Below, in pieces: positions 26,896 to 35,877 of a stretch of DNA of 64,000 nucleotides (positions are counted from its first letter, which is position 1; every line of letters starts with the position of its first letter). The notes beneath the pieces were generated by a model. That model was given only the letters and a program-made list of their open reading frames with translations. It searched no databases and had not been told where the DNA came from. The position numbers were made by a program, and so were the translations under genes. Origin of the DNA: Cellulomonas edaphi (GTDB taxonomy: Bacteria; Actinomycetota; Actinomycetes; Actinomycetales; Cellulomonadaceae); contig NZ_JAUCGR010000001.1 of assembly GCF_030362815.1 (NCBI RefSeq), forward strand, positions 1,127,471 through 1,191,470. The letters run 5' to 3'.

Positions 26896-28170
26896 TCAGG
26901 CCTCCACGACGTCGGCCGCGAGCTCGCCGGCCGCGACCCGGATGCGCAGACGGTCCCCGCCGTCGACATCCGCCGGGTCCCGGACCACGTGGCCGTCGGC
27001 CCGTTGCACCACCGCGTACCCGCGGTCGAGCGTGGCGGCCGGCGAGAGCGCACGCACCTGGGCCGCGAGCCCCACGATCTGCGCATGCCCGTGGCGCAGC
27101 GCGCCGTCCAGCGCACGGCGAGCGGCGTCGCGCGACGCGTGCAGCCGGTGCTCCAGCTGGTCGACGAGCGTGGTGGGAGCGGCGAGCACCGGTCGGCTGC
27201 GCCAGTGCTCCAGGGCGTGACGCTCGCGCTCGAGGCGGGCGGTGATCGCGGCGCGCGAGCGTTGCCGCGCCTGGATGAGCCGGGCGCGCTCCTCGCCGAC
27301 GTCCGGCACGATCCGCTTCGCGGCGTCGGTGGGGGTCGACGCGCGCAGGTCGGCGACCAGGTCGAGCAGCGGAGAGTCGAGGTGGTGGCCGATCGCGCTG
27401 ACCAGCGGTGTGCGGCACGCGGCCGCCGCTCGCACCAGCGACTCGTTGCTGAACGGCAGGAGGTCCTCGAACGACCCGCCTCCGCGCGCGACCACGATGA
27501 CCTCGACGCGCGGGTCGGCGTCGAGCTCGGCGATGGCCGCGCTGACCTCCGGGACCGCGCGCGGTCCTTGCACGGTGACGCGGCGGATCTCGAACTGGGC
27601 GGCGGCCCAGCGGCCGCGCGCGTTGGAGACCACGTCGTGCTCGGCGTCGCCCTGCTGAGCCACGACGAGCCCGACGACGCGCGGGAGGAACGGCAGCGGC
27701 TTCTTGCGGCGCTCGTCGAACAGCCCCTCCGCCCCCAGCACCCCCTTGAGGTGCTCGATGCGCGCCAGGAGCTCGCCCAGACCCACCAGCCGGACGTCGT
27801 CGGCGGCGAACGTCAGGTCGCCCTTCTTGGCGTGGAAGCGCGGCCGGGCGTGCACCACGATGTGTGAGCCGTCGTTGACCTGCTGCGCGATCTTCGCGAT
27901 CGCCGCCGCGGGGGCGGTGACCGACAGCGACATGTCGAGATCCGTGTCCCGCAGCGTGAGGAAGTACAGGGTGTTCCACTTCTTGAAGTTGAGCACCTGC
28001 CCCTCCACCCACACGGGCGGCATCTTGGCGATGTAGTCCGAGATCTTGGGCGCGAGATGGCGGACGGGCCACGGACGCTCGGGCGTGGTGTCGCCCGCGC
28101 GCAGGGGCAGCGGCAGGACGGCGGCGGCGCCCTCGGCTGGCCCCGGCTGCTCGACCCTCTCGATGCTCAC
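26896..28170 (-). CDS. xseA: Exodeoxyribonuclease VII large subunit
   Basis: 424 residues. An N-terminal OB fold (about 35-130: [18 protein letters not shown]) is followed by the catalytic domain with [15 protein letters not shown] and [15 protein letters not shown]. The catalytic core reads [18 protein letters not shown]: the His and Asp of the GHExD motif are kept, but the usual Glu is His here. The enzyme degrades single-stranded DNA from both ends in repair. GTG 28170 is a plausible start without a strong ribosome binding site. Divergent from ispH. Confidence 0.93.
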   Translation of the reverse strand: MSIERVEQPGPAEGAAAVLPLPLRAGDTTPERPWPVRHLAPKISDYIAKMPPVWVEGQVLNFKKWNTLYFLTLRDTDLDMSLSVTAPAAAIAKIAQQVNDGSHIVVHARPRFHAKKGDLTFAADDVRLVGLGELLARIEHLKGVLGAEGLFDERRKKPLPFLPRVVGLVVAQQGDAEHDVVSNARGRWAAAQFEIRRVTVQGPRAVPEVSAAIAELDADPRVEVIVVARGGGSFEDLLPFSNESLVRAAAACRTPLVSAIGHHLDSPLLDLVADLRASTPTDAAKRIVPDVGEERARLIQARQRSRAAITARLERERHALEHWRSRPVLAAPTTLVDQLEHRLHASRDAARRALDGALRHGHAQIVGLAAQVRALSPAATLDRGYAVVQRADGHVVRDPADVDGGDRLRIRVAAGELAADVVEA

Positions 28171-28293
28171 GCGCTCAAGCCTGCACCATCGCACCGACAG
28201 GCGGGCCGCGTGCCTGTGTGCACGACGCGCAGGATCCGCGCCGGGCGGGTGCAGGACCGCCACCTCACCGAGGGATGGTCGCGGCTGCCGAAC

Positions 28294-28299
28294 TACACT
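28294..28299 (+). promoter_or_regulatory. -10 element of a probable leaderless promoter (ispH)
   Basis: TACACT ends 7 bases before the GTG start at 28306; no ribosome binding site between them. Confidence 0.5.
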
Positions 28300-28305
28300 C
28301 GCGAC

Positions 28306-29376
28306 GTGACCCTAGCCTCGACCGCCGTCCACGACGCCGCGCCCGGCACCACCACCAAGCGCGTGCTGCTCGCCGCCCCGCGCGGTTACTGCGCAGGAGT
28401 CGACCGCGCGGTCGTCGCGGTCGAGAAGGCGCTCGAGCACTACGGCGCGCCGGTCTACGTGCGCAAGGAGATTGTCCACAACAAGTTCGTCGTGGAGACC
28501 CTGGCCGCGCGCGGCGCGGTGTTCGTCAACGACACCGACGAGGTTCCCGAGGGTGCCCGCGTGGTGTTCTCCGCGCACGGTGTGTCCCCCGCCGTGCACG
28601 CGTCCGCCGCGGCCCGGTCGCTGCAGACGATCGACGCGACCTGCCCCCTGGTGACCAAGGTGCACAAGGAGGCCGTGCGGTTCGCCGCCGAGGACTACGA
28701 CATCCTGCTCATCGGGCACGACGGGCACGAGGAGGTCGAGGGGACTCAGGGCGAGGCGCCCGACCGCATCCAGGTGGTGAACTCGCCGGCCGCCGTCGAC
28801 GACGTCGTGGTGCGCGACCCGGACCGCCTGGTCTGGATCTCGCAGACCACGCTCTCGGTCGACGAGACCATGGAGACGGTCCGCCGCCTGCGCGAGCGGT
28901 TCCCCAACCTGCAGGACCCGCCGTCGGACGACATCTGCTACGCCACCCAGAACCGCCAGGTGGCCGTGAAGAAGATCGCACCCTCGTGCGACGTCGTGAT
29001 CACGGTCGGCTCGGCGAACTCGTCGAACTCGGTGCGCCTGGTCGAGGTCGCCCTCGAGGCCGGGGCCCGCTCGTCCTACCGGATCGACACCGCGGCGGAG
29101 CTCGACGCGCGGTGGTTCGACGGCGCGACCACCGTCGGGGTCACCTCCGGCGCGTCGGTCCCGGAGATCCTGGTGCGCGACGTCCTCGAGGCTCTCGACC
29201 GGCTGGGCTTCGGGACGGTCGAGGAGGTGCGCACCGCGACCGAGGACCTCATGTTCTCGCTGCCGCGCGAGCTGCGCGCCGACCTGAAGGCGGCCGGAAA
29301 CCCGGTGCCGCGCCTGTCCCGCGAGACGCGTCCGTCGAACGACGGCCGCCGGGCCCTCGGTCTCGACCCGATCTGA
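28306..29376 (+). CDS. ispH: 4-hydroxy-3-methylbut-2-enyl diphosphate reductase IspH
   Basis: 356 residues. The three iron-sulfur cysteines are C29 ([10 protein letters not shown]), C113 ([11 protein letters not shown]) and C228 ([10 protein letters not shown]), with the active-site segments SAHGVSP and [10 protein letters not shown]. Last step of the MEP pathway, giving IPP and DMAPP, the substrates of the cis-prenyltransferase in this window. GTG 28306 appears leaderless. The stop lies in an 11-bp tandem repeat. Confidence 0.95.
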   Translation: MTLASTAVHDAAPGTTTKRVLLAAPRGYCAGVDRAVVAVEKALEHYGAPVYVRKEIVHNKFVVETLAARGAVFVNDTDEVPEGARVVFSAHGVSPAVHASAAARSLQTIDATCPLVTKVHKEAVRFAAEDYDILLIGHDGHEEVEGTQGEAPDRIQVVNSPAAVDDVVVRDPDRLVWISQTTLSVDETMETVRRLRERFPNLQDPPSDDICYATQNRQVAVKKIAPSCDVVITVGSANSSNSVRLVEVALEAGARSSYRIDTAAELDARWFDGATTVGVTSGASVPEILVRDVLEALDRLGFGTVEEVRTATEDLMFSLPRELRADLKAAGNPVPRLSRETRPSNDGRRALGLDPI

Positions 29377-29405
29377 CCCGCAGCTGACCCGCAGCTGACC
29401 CGCGC
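29373..29405 (+). repeat. 11-bp tandem repeat, three copies, spanning the ispH stop
   Basis: Unit CTGACCCGCAG at 29373-29383 and 29384-29394, with an altered third copy to 29405. Each copy has a TGA, but with an 11-bp period only the first is in frame. Confidence 0.8.
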
Positions 29406-29417
29406 TGCCGCGCGGAC

Positions 29418-30812
29418 TCATCCGGGTTCCGCGCTGCGCCTGACCTCGTCGTTCTGGTGCGCCCCCTCGGCCCACGCCTGCTCGCGCGCCCACGCCCGCG
29501 CGTCGCGCGTCGCGCGCCCGTCCAGCTCCACGATCTGGTCCTGCTCGGACGCGACGAGCTCGGGCGCGCCCAGTGCCGCCAGCCGCGGGTCCGACGGCGG
29601 CGGTGCGGGCAGGTCGCCGTCCACCACGCCGAGCTCGGCGAACCGGCGGGCGCTGACCAGCACGCGCGTCTCCAGCGACGACACCGTCTTGTTGTAGGCC
29701 TCGGCCGCGCCGTCGATGGCCCGCCCGAGCCGTGCCAGGTGCCCGCCCATGGTCGCGAGCCGCCCGTGCAGCTCCTTGCCCAGCGTGAGCACCGCCTGAG
29801 CGTTGGCCGCGAGCGCGTCCTGCCGCCACGCGTACGCGACAGTGCGCAGCAGCGCCAGCAGCGTCACGGGCGTGGCGATCACGACGTCCCGGTCGAACGC
29901 GTACTCGAGGATCGTCGGGTCCTGCTCGACCGCCGCGTGCAGGAACGACTCGGCGGGGACAAACATCACCACGAACTCCGGGGCGGGCTCGAACTGGTTC
30001 CAGTACTTCTTGGCGGCCAGGTCGTCGATGTGCTTGCGCATGTGCCGCGCGTGCGCGGCCAGCCGTTCGACGCGGACCGCCTCGTCGCTCGTCGTGCTCG
30101 CCTCGAGGAAGCCCACGAACGCGACCTTCGCGTCGACGACCACCTGCTTGCCGCCGGCCAGCCGCACCACCATGTCGGGCCGGAGCAGGCCGTCGTCCGT
30201 GCGGACCTGGCTCTGCTCGGTGAAGTCGACGTGCGCGAGCATGCCGGCCGCCTCGACGACGCGCCGCAGCTGCAGCTCCCCCCACCTGCCGCGCACCTGC
30301 GACGAGCGCAGCGCGGTGACCAGCTGCGCGGTCTCGACGCGGAGCTGGTCGGAGGCCGTCCGCATGGCCCGCACCTGCTCGCCGAGCGCGCTCTGCCCGT
30401 CGATGCGGGCGCGCTCCGCGGTGGACAGCTCGGCGCGCACCTGGTCCAGCGTGCGCGCCAGCGGCTCCACCATGGCGCGCACCGCCTGCTCGCGCTGCGC
30501 GAGCTCGCCCACCTGCGTCTGGTGGTCTGCGGCGAAGCGCTGCGAGGCGAGCGCGAGGAACTGGTCGGAGCTGGTGGCGAGCGCCTCGGCAGCCAACGCC
30601 CGGAACTGGTCGGACATCCGCTCGGCGTCCGCACCGGCCTCGAGCTGGCGCTCGCGCGCGGCCGTCAGCAGGGCCTCGGCACGCGCGGCCTCGACCTGCG
30701 CGCGGCCCACCTGTGCGTCCGCCCGCCGGCTCGCCGCCGACCACGCCAGCACGCCTGCGACCAGCGCACCGAGCAGCAGCCCGAGCGCGAGACCCATCGG
30801 GAATCCGTCCAT
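29418..30812 (-). CDS. rmuC: DNA recombination protein RmuC
   Basis: 464 residues. A short N-terminal membrane anchor (MGLALGLLLGALVAGVLAW), then a long coiled coil (about 25-170), then the RmuC nuclease-like domain: VRGRWGELQLRRVVEAAGM, LRPDMVVRLAGGKQVVVDAKVAF and MFVPAESFLHAA. The D-x(n)-D-x-K pattern (PDMVV...VDAKV) is of the PD-(D/E)XK type. RmuC limits DNA inversions at short inverted repeats. Convergent with ispH. Confidence 0.92.
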   Translation of the reverse strand: MDGFPMGLALGLLLGALVAGVLAWSAASRRADAQVGRAQVEAARAEALLTAARERQLEAGADAERMSDQFRALAAEALATSSDQFLALASQRFAADHQTQVGELAQREQAVRAMVEPLARTLDQVRAELSTAERARIDGQSALGEQVRAMRTASDQLRVETAQLVTALRSSQVRGRWGELQLRRVVEAAGMLAHVDFTEQSQVRTDDGLLRPDMVVRLAGGKQVVVDAKVAFVGFLEASTTSDEAVRVERLAAHARHMRKHIDDLAAKKYWNQFEPAPEFVVMFVPAESFLHAAVEQDPTILEYAFDRDVVIATPVTLLALLRTVAYAWRQDALAANAQAVLTLGKELHGRLATMGGHLARLGRAIDGAAEAYNKTVSSLETRVLVSARRFAELGVVDGDLPAPPPSDPRLAALGAPELVASEQDQIVELDGRATRDARAWAREQAWAEGAHQNDEVRRSAEPG

Positions 30813-30877
30813 GGCCGCAGCGTCCCACCCACCGCCGACACGCCTGATCGGCCGATGCCCGCGTGAGTCCGCCCGCC

Positions 30878-30883
30878 TATCGT
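30878..30883 (+). promoter_or_regulatory. -10 element of a probable leaderless promoter (ABC ATPase)
   Basis: TATCGT ends 7 bases before GTG 30890. This decides the start over GTG 30863, which would lie upstream of the hexamer. Confidence 0.5.
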
Positions 30884-30889
30884 GGGTCG

Positions 30890-31666
30890 GTGACCGACAC
30901 CCACCCGGCCCCCGCGCTGCAGCTCGACGGACTGTGGCGCCGCTTCGGCGCCAAGATCGCGGTCGCCGGGATCGACCTCGTGGTCCCCGCGGGCTCCTTC
31001 TACGGCCTCGTCGGCCCCAACGGCGCAGGCAAGACCACGACGCTGTCGATGGCCACCGGGCTGCTGGTGCCCGACTTCGGCACGGTGCGGGTCCACGGCC
31101 AGGACCTGTGGGCCAACCCCACGCAGGTCAAGCGGCTGCTCGGTGTGCTCCCCGACGGCGTCCGGCTGTTCGACCGGCTCACCGGCGCCCAGCTCATCAC
31201 CTACGCGGGGCTTCTGCACGGCCTGGACCGCGACACGGTCGCCGCGCGCACGGCGGACCTGCTGCGGGCCATGGCTCTCGAGGGTGACGCCCAGACGCTC
31301 GTGGTCGACTACTCGGCCGGCATGACGAAGAAGGTCGCGCTCGCGTGCGCCCTGGTGCACGCCCCGAAGCTGCTGGTCCTCGACGAGCCGTTCGAGGCCG
31401 TCGACCCCGTGTCGGCGGCCAACATCCGCGACATCCTCACGTCGTACGTCGCGTCGGGCGGGACGGTCATCGTCTCCTCCCACGTGATGGACCTGGTGCA
31501 GCGCATGTGCGACCACGTGGCGGTGATCGCCGGCGGTCACGTGCTCGCGGCGGGCACGGTCGACGAGGTGCGCGGCGACGCCAGTCTCGAGGAGCGCTTC
31601 GTGGAGCTGGTCGGTGGCCGGGTGACGGGGGAGGGGCTCGCGTGGTTGCGCACATCCTCCGACTGA
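30890..31666 (+). CDS. ABC transporter ATP-binding protein
   Basis: 258 residues. Walker A GPNGAGKTT (42-50), a divergent signature YSAGMTKKVALACAL in place of LSGGQ, Walker B LLVLDEPFEAVDP, H-loop SSHVMD. It belongs to the ABC-2/CcmA-like exporter class and pairs with the membrane protein that overlaps its 3' end by 25 bases. Transported substrate unknown. Confidence 0.88.
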   Translation: MTDTHPAPALQLDGLWRRFGAKIAVAGIDLVVPAGSFYGLVGPNGAGKTTTLSMATGLLVPDFGTVRVHGQDLWANPTQVKRLLGVLPDGVRLFDRLTGAQLITYAGLLHGLDRDTVAARTADLLRAMALEGDAQTLVVDYSAGMTKKVALACALVHAPKLLVLDEPFEAVDPVSAANIRDILTSYVASGGTVIVSSHVMDLVQRMCDHVAVIAGGHVLAAGTVDEVRGDASLEERFVELVGGRVTGEGLAWLRTSSD

Positions 31667-33201
31667 AGCTCCAGCTCGTGGCCAACGGGCTGCGGCGCAG
31701 CGCGTGGCAGCTCGTCGGCCTGGTGGTCGGCGCTGTGTACGGGTTGTCGGTGCTGGCCATGCTGGTGATCGGGATGATCGCGCTGAGCGTCGGCGACGAG
31801 GACCTGCGCAGGTCGGTGCCGGTGCTCGTCGGCGCGGTGATGGTGCTCGCGTGGTGGGTGGTCCCGCTCATCTCGTTCGGCGTCGACTCGACGCTCGACC
31901 CTGCGCGGTTCGCCACGTTCACCGTGTCGCGCCGCTCACTGCTCACGGGCCTCGCCCTCGCGGGCGTGATCGGCGTCCCCGGCGCCATGACCGCGATCGC
32001 CTCGTTCTCGATCGGCACGGTGTGGTGGCGCGACGCGCCTGCCCTGCTCGCCGGCCTCGTCGCTGCCGTCGTCGGGCTCGCCCTCGCCGTCGTCGGCTCG
32101 CGGGCGACCACGACGGCCGCGCTCCCAATCGTCGGCCGCCGCCGCGTGCGCGAGGCGATGGCCGCGCTGGCGGTCCTCCCGCTGCTCCTGCTCGGCCCGC
32201 TCGTCGGCCGCTTCACCTCGGGCGTCAGCGTCGACGCCGACGACCTCGGGCCCTTCTCGCACCTCGTCGCGTGGACGCCGTTCGGCGCGCCGTGGGCGAT
32301 CCCGGGCGACGTCGCCGCGGGCGACTGGGGGCTCGCCGGCGGCCACGCGCTCGTGGCGCTCGGCTCGCTCGCCGTCGTCGCGGTCGTCTGGGAGCGCGCG
32401 CTCGCGTACGGGCTCGTCCACCCGGCGCACAGCGAGGCGTCGGGCAAGCGGCGCGGGCTGGGCTGGTTCGACCGGCTGCCGCCCACGCCGGTCGGCGCGG
32501 TGACGGCACGCTGCCTCACCTACTGGGCGCGGGACCCGCGCTACGCGCTGGCGGCGGCGATCGTCCCCGTGGCCCCCGTCGTGCTGTGGGTGCTCGACCG
32601 GGACGGCGGCGCGCTCATCCTGGCGGGCCCGGTCGCGGCCTTCCTGCTGGGCTGGGGCATCTCCGCCGACGTCGCCTACGACGGATCGGCCTTCTGGACC
32701 CATGTCATCGCACCGATCCGGGGCACCGCGGACCGATGGGGCCGGGTGCTGGCCGCCGGCGCCATCGGCCTGCCCACCGTCGTGCTGTTCTCGGTGGGCT
32801 TCCCGCTGCTGACCCACCGCGCCGCGGCCGTCGTGCCGGTGTTGGGGGCGAGCCTGGGACTGCTGCTCACCGCGCTCGGGATCGCCAGCGTGGTCTCGGC
32901 GTACGTGGTCTATCCCGTCCAGCAGCCCGGCGAGAGCCCGTTCCAGACCCGGCAGGGTGCGTCGACCGCAGCCCTGACCTCGCAGCTCGGCGGCTGGTTC
33001 GCGCTGCTGCTGGCCAGCGCGCCGGAGGTCATTCTGGCGGTCGTGGCCGTCCACACCGGCTCGGTCGCGCTCGGCCTGGCGACGTTGCTGGTCGGCGTGG
33101 CGCTCGGGATCACGTTCCTGCTGCTCGGTGTCCGGTACGGCGGCCGGGCCCTGGAGCGCAACGGCCCGGTGCTGCTGCAGCGCATCCTCGCGTTCACCTG
33201 A
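31642..33201 (+). CDS. ABC-2-type multi-pass permease
   Basis: 519 residues, about 12 hydrophobic segments starting with WQLVGLVVGAVYGLSVLAMLVIG (about 19-41). No catalytic motif; the pattern RDPRYALAAAIVPVAPVVLW and its coupling with the ATPase identify it as the membrane half of an exporter. GTG 31642 has a GGGGGAGG-like site about 8 bases upstream and overlaps the ATPase gene by 25 bases. Confidence 0.8.
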   Translation: MVAHILRLKLQLVANGLRRSAWQLVGLVVGAVYGLSVLAMLVIGMIALSVGDEDLRRSVPVLVGAVMVLAWWVVPLISFGVDSTLDPARFATFTVSRRSLLTGLALAGVIGVPGAMTAIASFSIGTVWWRDAPALLAGLVAAVVGLALAVVGSRATTTAALPIVGRRRVREAMAALAVLPLLLLGPLVGRFTSGVSVDADDLGPFSHLVAWTPFGAPWAIPGDVAAGDWGLAGGHALVALGSLAVVAVVWERALAYGLVHPAHSEASGKRRGLGWFDRLPPTPVGAVTARCLTYWARDPRYALAAAIVPVAPVVLWVLDRDGGALILAGPVAAFLLGWGISADVAYDGSAFWTHVIAPIRGTADRWGRVLAAGAIGLPTVVLFSVGFPLLTHRAAAVVPVLGASLGLLLTALGIASVVSAYVVYPVQQPGESPFQTRQGASTAALTSQLGGWFALLLASAPEVILAVVAVHTGSVALGLATLLVGVALGITFLLLGVRYGGRALERNGPVLLQRILAFT

Positions 33202-33215
33202 CGAGGACCGCCACG

Positions 33216-33221
33216 TAGACT
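33216..33221 (+). promoter_or_regulatory. -10 element of a probable leaderless promoter (ychF)
   Basis: TAGACT ends 9 bases before GTG 33230 with no ribosome binding site between. Confidence 0.5.
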
Positions 33222-33229
33222 GCACGCCC

Positions 33230-34309
33230 GTGGCACTCACCATCGGCATCGTCGGCCTGCCCAACGTCGGCAAGTCCACCCTCTTCAACGCACTGACCCG
33301 CGCCCAGGTGCTCGCCGCGAACTACCCGTTCGCGACGATCGAGCCCAACGTGGGTGTCGTGCCCCTGCCGGACCCTCGTCTGCAGGTGCTCGCCGACCTG
33401 TTCAGCTCCGAGCGGATCCTGCCCGCCACCGTCTCCTTTGTCGACATCGCCGGCATCGTCAAGGGCGCGAGCGAGGGCGAGGGCCTGGGCAACAAGTTCC
33501 TGGCCAACATCCGCGAGGCGGACGCGATCTGCCAGGTCACGCGCGTGTTCGCCGACCCGGACGTCGTCCACGTCTCGGGCGCGGTGAACCCGAAGGACGA
33601 CATCGAGATCATCGCCACCGAGCTGATCCTCGCCGACCTGCAGACCCTGGAGAAGGCGGTGCCGCGCCTCGAGAAGGAGGTGCGCGCGAAGAAGGCCGAC
33701 GCCGGTCTGCTGGCCGCCGCGCAGGAGGCGCTCGCGGTCCTCGAGTCGGGCCAGACCCTGTTCTCGGGTGGCGGCAAGATCGACCCCGAGTACCTGGCGC
33801 AGCTCCAGCTGATGACGAGCAAGCCGTTCATCTACGTGTTCAACACCGACGACGCCGGCCTCGCCGACACCGCCCTGCAGGACGAGCTGCGCGCGCTGGT
33901 GGCCCCCGCCGACGCGATCTTCCTCGACGCGAAGTTCGAGTCCGAGCTCGTCGAGCTCGAGCCCGACGAGGCCCGCGAGATGCTCGCGGACAACGGCCAG
34001 GACGAGGCGGGCCTCGACCAGCTGGCCCGCGCGGGGTACCACACCCTCGGCCTGCAGTCCTACCTGACGGCCGGCCCGAAGGAGGCCCGCGCCTGGACCA
34101 TCCACCAGGGCTGGACCGCCCCGCAGGCCGCCGGCGTCATCCACACCGACTTCCAGAAGGGCTTCATCAAGGCCGAGGTCATCTCGTTCGACGACCTGGT
34201 CGCCGCCGGATCCGTGGCCGCCGCGCGCGCCGCCGGCAAGGCGCGGATCGAGGGCAAGGACTACGTGATGGCGGACGGCGACGTGGTGGAGTTCCGATTC
34301 AACGTGTGA
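33230..34309 (+). CDS. ychF: Redox-regulated ATPase YchF (Obg-family), 3' end rebuilt by an insertion
   Basis: 359 residues. G1 GLPNVGKST, G3 DIAGIVKGASEGEGLGNKFL, an alpha-helical hairpin in the middle and the C-terminal TGS domain (KGFIKAEVISFDDL to VEFRFNV). YchF binds ATP rather than GTP and acts at the ribosome and in the oxidative stress response. GTG 33230 is probably leaderless. The last 25 bases before the final codon's end (34281-34305) recur at 35878-35902, where an alternative ending GTC TAG lies. The present ending GTG TGA was therefore supplied by the inserted element while the protein sequence stayed VEFRFNV. Confidence 0.95.
   Translation: MALTIGIVGLPNVGKSTLFNALTRAQVLAANYPFATIEPNVGVVPLPDPRLQVLADLFSSERILPATVSFVDIAGIVKGASEGEGLGNKFLANIREADAICQVTRVFADPDVVHVSGAVNPKDDIEIIATELILADLQTLEKAVPRLEKEVRAKKADAGLLAAAQEALAVLESGQTLFSGGGKIDPEYLAQLQLMTSKPFIYVFNTDDAGLADTALQDELRALVAPADAIFLDAKFESELVELEPDEAREMLADNGQDEAGLDQLARAGYHTLGLQSYLTAGPKEARAWTIHQGWTAPQAAGVIHTDFQKGFIKAEVISFDDLVAAGSVAAARAAGKARIEGKDYVMADGDVVEFRFNV
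34281..34305 (+). repeat. attL: left 25-bp direct repeat in the ychF 3' end
   Basis: Identical to 35878-35902. Just inside is a perfect inverted repeat, CCGATTCA (34294-34301) and TGAATCGG (34307-34314), around ACGTG. Such an arrangement is typical of the core-type arms that flank the crossover region of tyrosine integrases. Confidence 0.85.
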
Positions 34310-34437
34310 ATCGGCGTGTTCGCAGGTAGGCGTCCCTGACTGGGCATCAGCTGTGCGCGTGACACCGCGTCGAAAGCGACACTGACGGTGCGCGGCGAGG
34401 TCGAGAAGCGCGGCATCGCGGGCTTGCACAGGACCGC

Positions 34438-35025
34438 CTACTCCATCTGACGGAACCAATCCCGCACGGACAGACGCAGCCGCACGACTTCGTCCTCGGC
34501 CAGGAGCGTGCAGTGAGCGATTGGGCCGCGAAGCGTGTTGAGGTTGGCCATGATCCGAGTGACCGCCTTCTCGCTCTTGAAGAGTGCGCCGAACACGTCC
34601 CAGTTGCTCGTGATGATCTGACCCAACTCACCGAACGTGGAGAAGTCGAGGGGATCCTCCGACCTGAGGGTGACACCGGTGTCTTCTTCCTTCTTCAGCC
34701 GCGCTTCGCAGTCGTCCTTGATCCTCGGTGAAACGCGGCTCGGGTCATTCCACCACCCCGCGCCGTCCGCTGCCTCGAGCGAGTCGGCGACGAGTGCCCG
34801 GATCGTTCGTTCGAGCGAGTAGAAGACCTCGTAGTGCGGCGCCATCTCCTTCGCCTCGGCGCGGAACGCGTGCTCGATCTGGGGGTAGTAGTCGCCGGCC
34901 TCACCGGTGGACGCGTTCCGCGCCCGTCCGAGGTCGAGCGCCAGATCCTGCTCAACCGTGTCTAGGTCTTCCTCCATGAGTTGCGCAGTCATGAGGAAGA
35001 TCTTCAGCCCGTCATCCCTCGCCAT
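34438..35025 (-). CDS. Swt1-type HEPN domain protein, candidate RNase toxin
   Basis: 195 residues, no signal peptide. The core is an all-alpha HEPN domain (about 60-195): HYEVFYSLERTIRALVAD, GAGWWND, FGELGQIITSNWDVF and LNTLRGPIAHCTLL. R166 and H171 form the R-x4-H motif that marks catalytically competent HEPN ribonucleases. The family resembles the HEPN domain of Swt1. ATG 35025 shares one base with the stop of the DUF5343 gene (TGATG), so translation is coupled. Role as toxin or phage-defence effector is inference from motif and context. Confidence 0.75.
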   Translation of the reverse strand: MARDDGLKIFLMTAQLMEEDLDTVEQDLALDLGRARNASTGEAGDYYPQIEHAFRAEAKEMAPHYEVFYSLERTIRALVADSLEAADGAGWWNDPSRVSPRIKDDCEARLKKEEDTGVTLRSEDPLDFSTFGELGQIITSNWDVFGALFKSEKAVTRIMANLNTLRGPIAHCTLLAEDEVVRLRLSVRDWFRQME

Positions 35026-35666
35026 CAGAGCAGGTGCTCCTTGAGGCTCCTAAAGATTGCGTTGAAGACCGCGATGTCTGTGGTGGCGGGGAGATTCAGG
35101 TTGATCGTGTAGCCGAGGCGGATGTTGCTGCCGTGATCGCCTGACCCGCCGCCCCCGCCCTGGCTGCCGCCTCCGAAGTCTTCGTCGTCGTCGTTGCCCT
35201 GCTGGCCGGGGCCGAGGTCGCCGTTCGCGTCGAAGTCCGCGTACTCCTTTAGCGTCTTGAACGTGCCGATCATGGAGGGGATGAGCTTGGAGTCTTCGCT
35301 TAGTCCGGTGACCTGGACGATAAGGCCCTTGAGGTCCTTGTCGTTGGCATCGTGGACGTACTCGTTGGCTGCGTATAGATCGGAATAGGCGGTCCGCATT
35401 CCTCGCGCGGCGGCCGCGCCGCGCATCGACGCGTTCCGAAACTGCTTGTACAGGTCGGTCGGTGTGCCGTCCGAGGTCAGGAATCCCGCTCGTTTCAGGT
35501 ACGGGACAACCGGGCGCGCGCCGCCGCCTGACAGGTCGAGCGTCGTGGAGAGAAAGTCCTGGGTGAACTTCGGTGGCACGGTCGCCTTCGTGATCTTGTC
35601 CAGGGCCTTCTTGAGGTTGCCGTAGGCCTGGAGGTAGGGGACCTTGCTGCTCGCGTCGTCGGCCAC
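35025..35666 (-). CDS. DUF5343 domain protein, partner of the HEPN protein
   Basis: 213 residues. The DUF5343 domain (about 10-145) is recognisable from VPPKFTQDFLSTTL, PYLKRAGFLTSDGTPTDLY, YKQFRNAS and a late FKTLKEYADF. An acidic/glycine-rich linker (146-180, QGNDDDEDFGGGSQGGGGGS) leads to a short strand-helix tail LGYTINLNLPATTD-IAVFNAIF. DUF5343 looks like a winged-helix-rich adaptor and has no known activity; with the HEPN gene it may be the antitoxin or sensor. GTG 35666 has AAGGAGG 7 bases upstream, which excludes the longer frame from 35708. First gene of the pair. Confidence 0.75.
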   Translation of the reverse strand: MADDASSKVPYLQAYGNLKKALDKITKATVPPKFTQDFLSTTLDLSGGGARPVVPYLKRAGFLTSDGTPTDLYKQFRNASMRGAAAARGMRTAYSDLYAANEYVHDANDKDLKGLIVQVTGLSEDSKLIPSMIGTFKTLKEYADFDANGDLGPGQQGNDDDEDFGGGSQGGGGGSGDHGSNIRLGYTINLNLPATTDIAVFNAIFRSLKEHLL

Positions 35667-35877
35667 GGTCGAGCCTCCTTCTCGTGCTTGCGTGCCTTGG
35701 ATGGGCACATGCTTGCAGAAGGCATTGTCAAGCGGGCGGCTTTCAATACATCTGTGGGCACGACCTTCAGCCGCGCTGTGTCCGCGCGTCGGTGCGCGGC
35801 AGTTGCTCGCCCCTCAGTCCCTGGCGTGACCCGGGCGACCTGGTCCCAACGTCATCGAGGTGTTGCTCGAGAACGGA
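35667..35877 (-). promoter_or_regulatory. Upstream region of the DUF5343-HEPN operon
   Basis: On the minus strand a perfect -35-like TTGACA lies at 35726-35731 with a strong ribosome binding site at 35674-35680. No convincing -10 is seen at 16-18 bases. The plus-strand frame 35688-35906 ending in VEFRFNV is not a gene; it merely runs into the ychF remnant. Confidence 0.35.

Noticed and set aside
34281-34330. tRNA gene as the attachment site
   Set aside because: No cloverleaf or T-loop sequence is present; the repeat is the 3' end of ychF.
34388-34450. Short plus-strand frame inside the element (VRGEVEKRGIAGLHRTAYSI)
   Set aside because: Considered as an integrase remnant, but it is only 20 codons, lacks any recombinase motif, and runs into the HEPN gene end.
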